Source of the DNA: an uncultured Bacteroidota bacterium
Lineage (GTDB): Bacteria > Bacteroidota > Bacteroidia > Chitinophagales > Chitinophagaceae
Direction: 5' to 3'
NCBI GenBank assembly: GCA_903825065.1
Contig: CAIJZG010000335.1
Coordinates: 1-23,290, forward strand
DNA: 23,290 nucleotides
The notes beneath the pieces were generated by a model that was not told the DNA's origin, searched no databases, and worked only from the letters and a program-made list of their open reading frames with translations. Each line of letters starts with the position of its first letter. The stretch's first letter is position 1. Positions 22,943 to 23,290 of this stretch are shown here, piece after piece. The position numbers were made by a program, and so were the translations under genes.

Positions 22943-23290
22943 ATGAAGCGACTATCGATTGTTTTTACTTTTCTATGTATTTATTTACTCTCATTTAAGG
23001 CCTTTTCACAGGATGTTCCGAAGGGTTGGCATTTGCTAGATCCAATTGATGATCATTTTTACGGTATCAGCCTGAATAAGGCCTATCAGTTTTTGAAAGA
23101 ACATAATAGACAATCGAAACAAGTAATTGTAGCTGTATTAGATTCTGGCGTTGATACTGCTCATGAAGATTTAAAAGACATTCTATGGAAAAATCCAAAA
23201 GAAATACCAGGAAATGGTATTGATGATGATGGAAATGGATATGTAGATGACATTTATGGTTGGAATTTTTTAGGTGGCAAAGATGGAAGA
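22943..23290 (+). CDS. Secreted subtilisin-like (S8) serine protease, N-terminal 116 residues
   Basis: A peptidase S8 family protein running off the window edge. The ATG at 22943 begins a signal peptide (MKRLSIVFTFLCIYLLSFKAFS, cleavage before QDVP). The first catalytic block is VIVAVLDSGVDTAHEDLK, with the active aspartate in LDSGVD. It is followed by WKNPKEIPGNGIDDDGNGYVDD, an Asp/Asn/Gly-rich stretch that may bind calcium, and IYGWNFLGG. The catalytic His and Ser lie outside the window. In Bacteroidota such proteins are commonly exported by the type IX system, but the C-terminal sorting domain cannot be checked here. A weak promoter candidate (TTTTTG 22887-22892, then CAAATTTG 22915-22922) precedes it. 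Confidence 0.9.
   Translation, partial: MKRLSIVFTFLCIYLLSFKAFSQDVPKGWHLLDPIDDHFYGISLNKAYQFLKEHNRQSKQVIVAVLDSGVDTAHEDLKDILWKNPKEIPGNGIDDDGNGYVDDIYGWNFLGGKDGR

Noticed and set aside
1..23290. Search for CRISPR arrays, insertion sequences, phage genes, toxin-antitoxin pairs and defence genes
   Set aside because: No spaced direct repeats, transposase or integrase motifs, or small paired genes of that kind were seen; all large frames are accounted for by chromosomal housekeeping or envelope genes.

Overview
The window is a stretch of a low-GC Bacteroidota chromosome, most likely from the Chitinophagales/Chitinophagaceae. Several things point there: promoter-like TTTG-N19-TAnnTTTG elements (the Bacteroidota sigma factor consensus), no Shine-Dalgarno sequences before genes, a PafA-type alkaline phosphatase, a serine palmitoyltransferase-like enzyme, a DUF2851 protein, a type I topoisomerase with topo_C repeats instead of zinc fingers, and the eukaryote-like form of NADP isocitrate dehydrogenase. 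The family-level placement is inference. Gene density is high and no gene-free stretch exceeds about 300 bases. I see no tRNA, rRNA, insertion sequence, phage gene, CRISPR array or recognisable defence locus, so this looks like core chromosome.

Layout. 1-2610: the 5' part of a sphingolipid-type alpha-oxoamine synthase (minus strand) diverges from secreted phosphatase PafA, which ends at a strong two-way terminator. 2613-6470: a minus-strand group reading mntR, mntH (fused to a universal stress domain) and then icd. A palindromic operator candidate covers the -7 element of mntR, which suggests autoregulation by manganese. 6547-9939 (plus): an unknown lipoprotein, a short glucan-phosphorylase-like protein that lacks the PLP lysine, and flavin prenyltransferase UbiX. 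9951-11804 (minus): lipoyl synthase LipA and an unknown secreted protein. 11848-12252 (plus): an OsmC-family protein.

12297-16382 (minus) is a tightly packed run, in transcription order ferredoxin, IscX-like protein, KdsC-like phosphatase, UbiA-family prenyltransferase, Maf and DUF2851, with gaps of 19 to 60 bases. It joins Fe-S assembly with envelope and lipid functions and is probably one operon, perhaps with internal promoters. 16508-20115 (plus): an alpha/beta hydrolase and topoisomerase I. 20117-21193 (minus): a fatty-acid desaturase whose stop codon lies one base from the topA stop. 21421-23290 (plus): a degenerate transglutaminase-like (SirB1-type) protein, the O6-alkylguanine DNA methyltransferase Ogt, and the start of a secreted subtilisin-like protease cut by the window edge.

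The points most worth following are the glucan-phosphorylase homologue whose PLP lysine position is threonine, the overlapping operator and promoter at mntR with the Nramp-USP fusion, and the UbiA prenyltransferase that may belong to ether-lipid synthesis. I found no convincing new multi-gene system.
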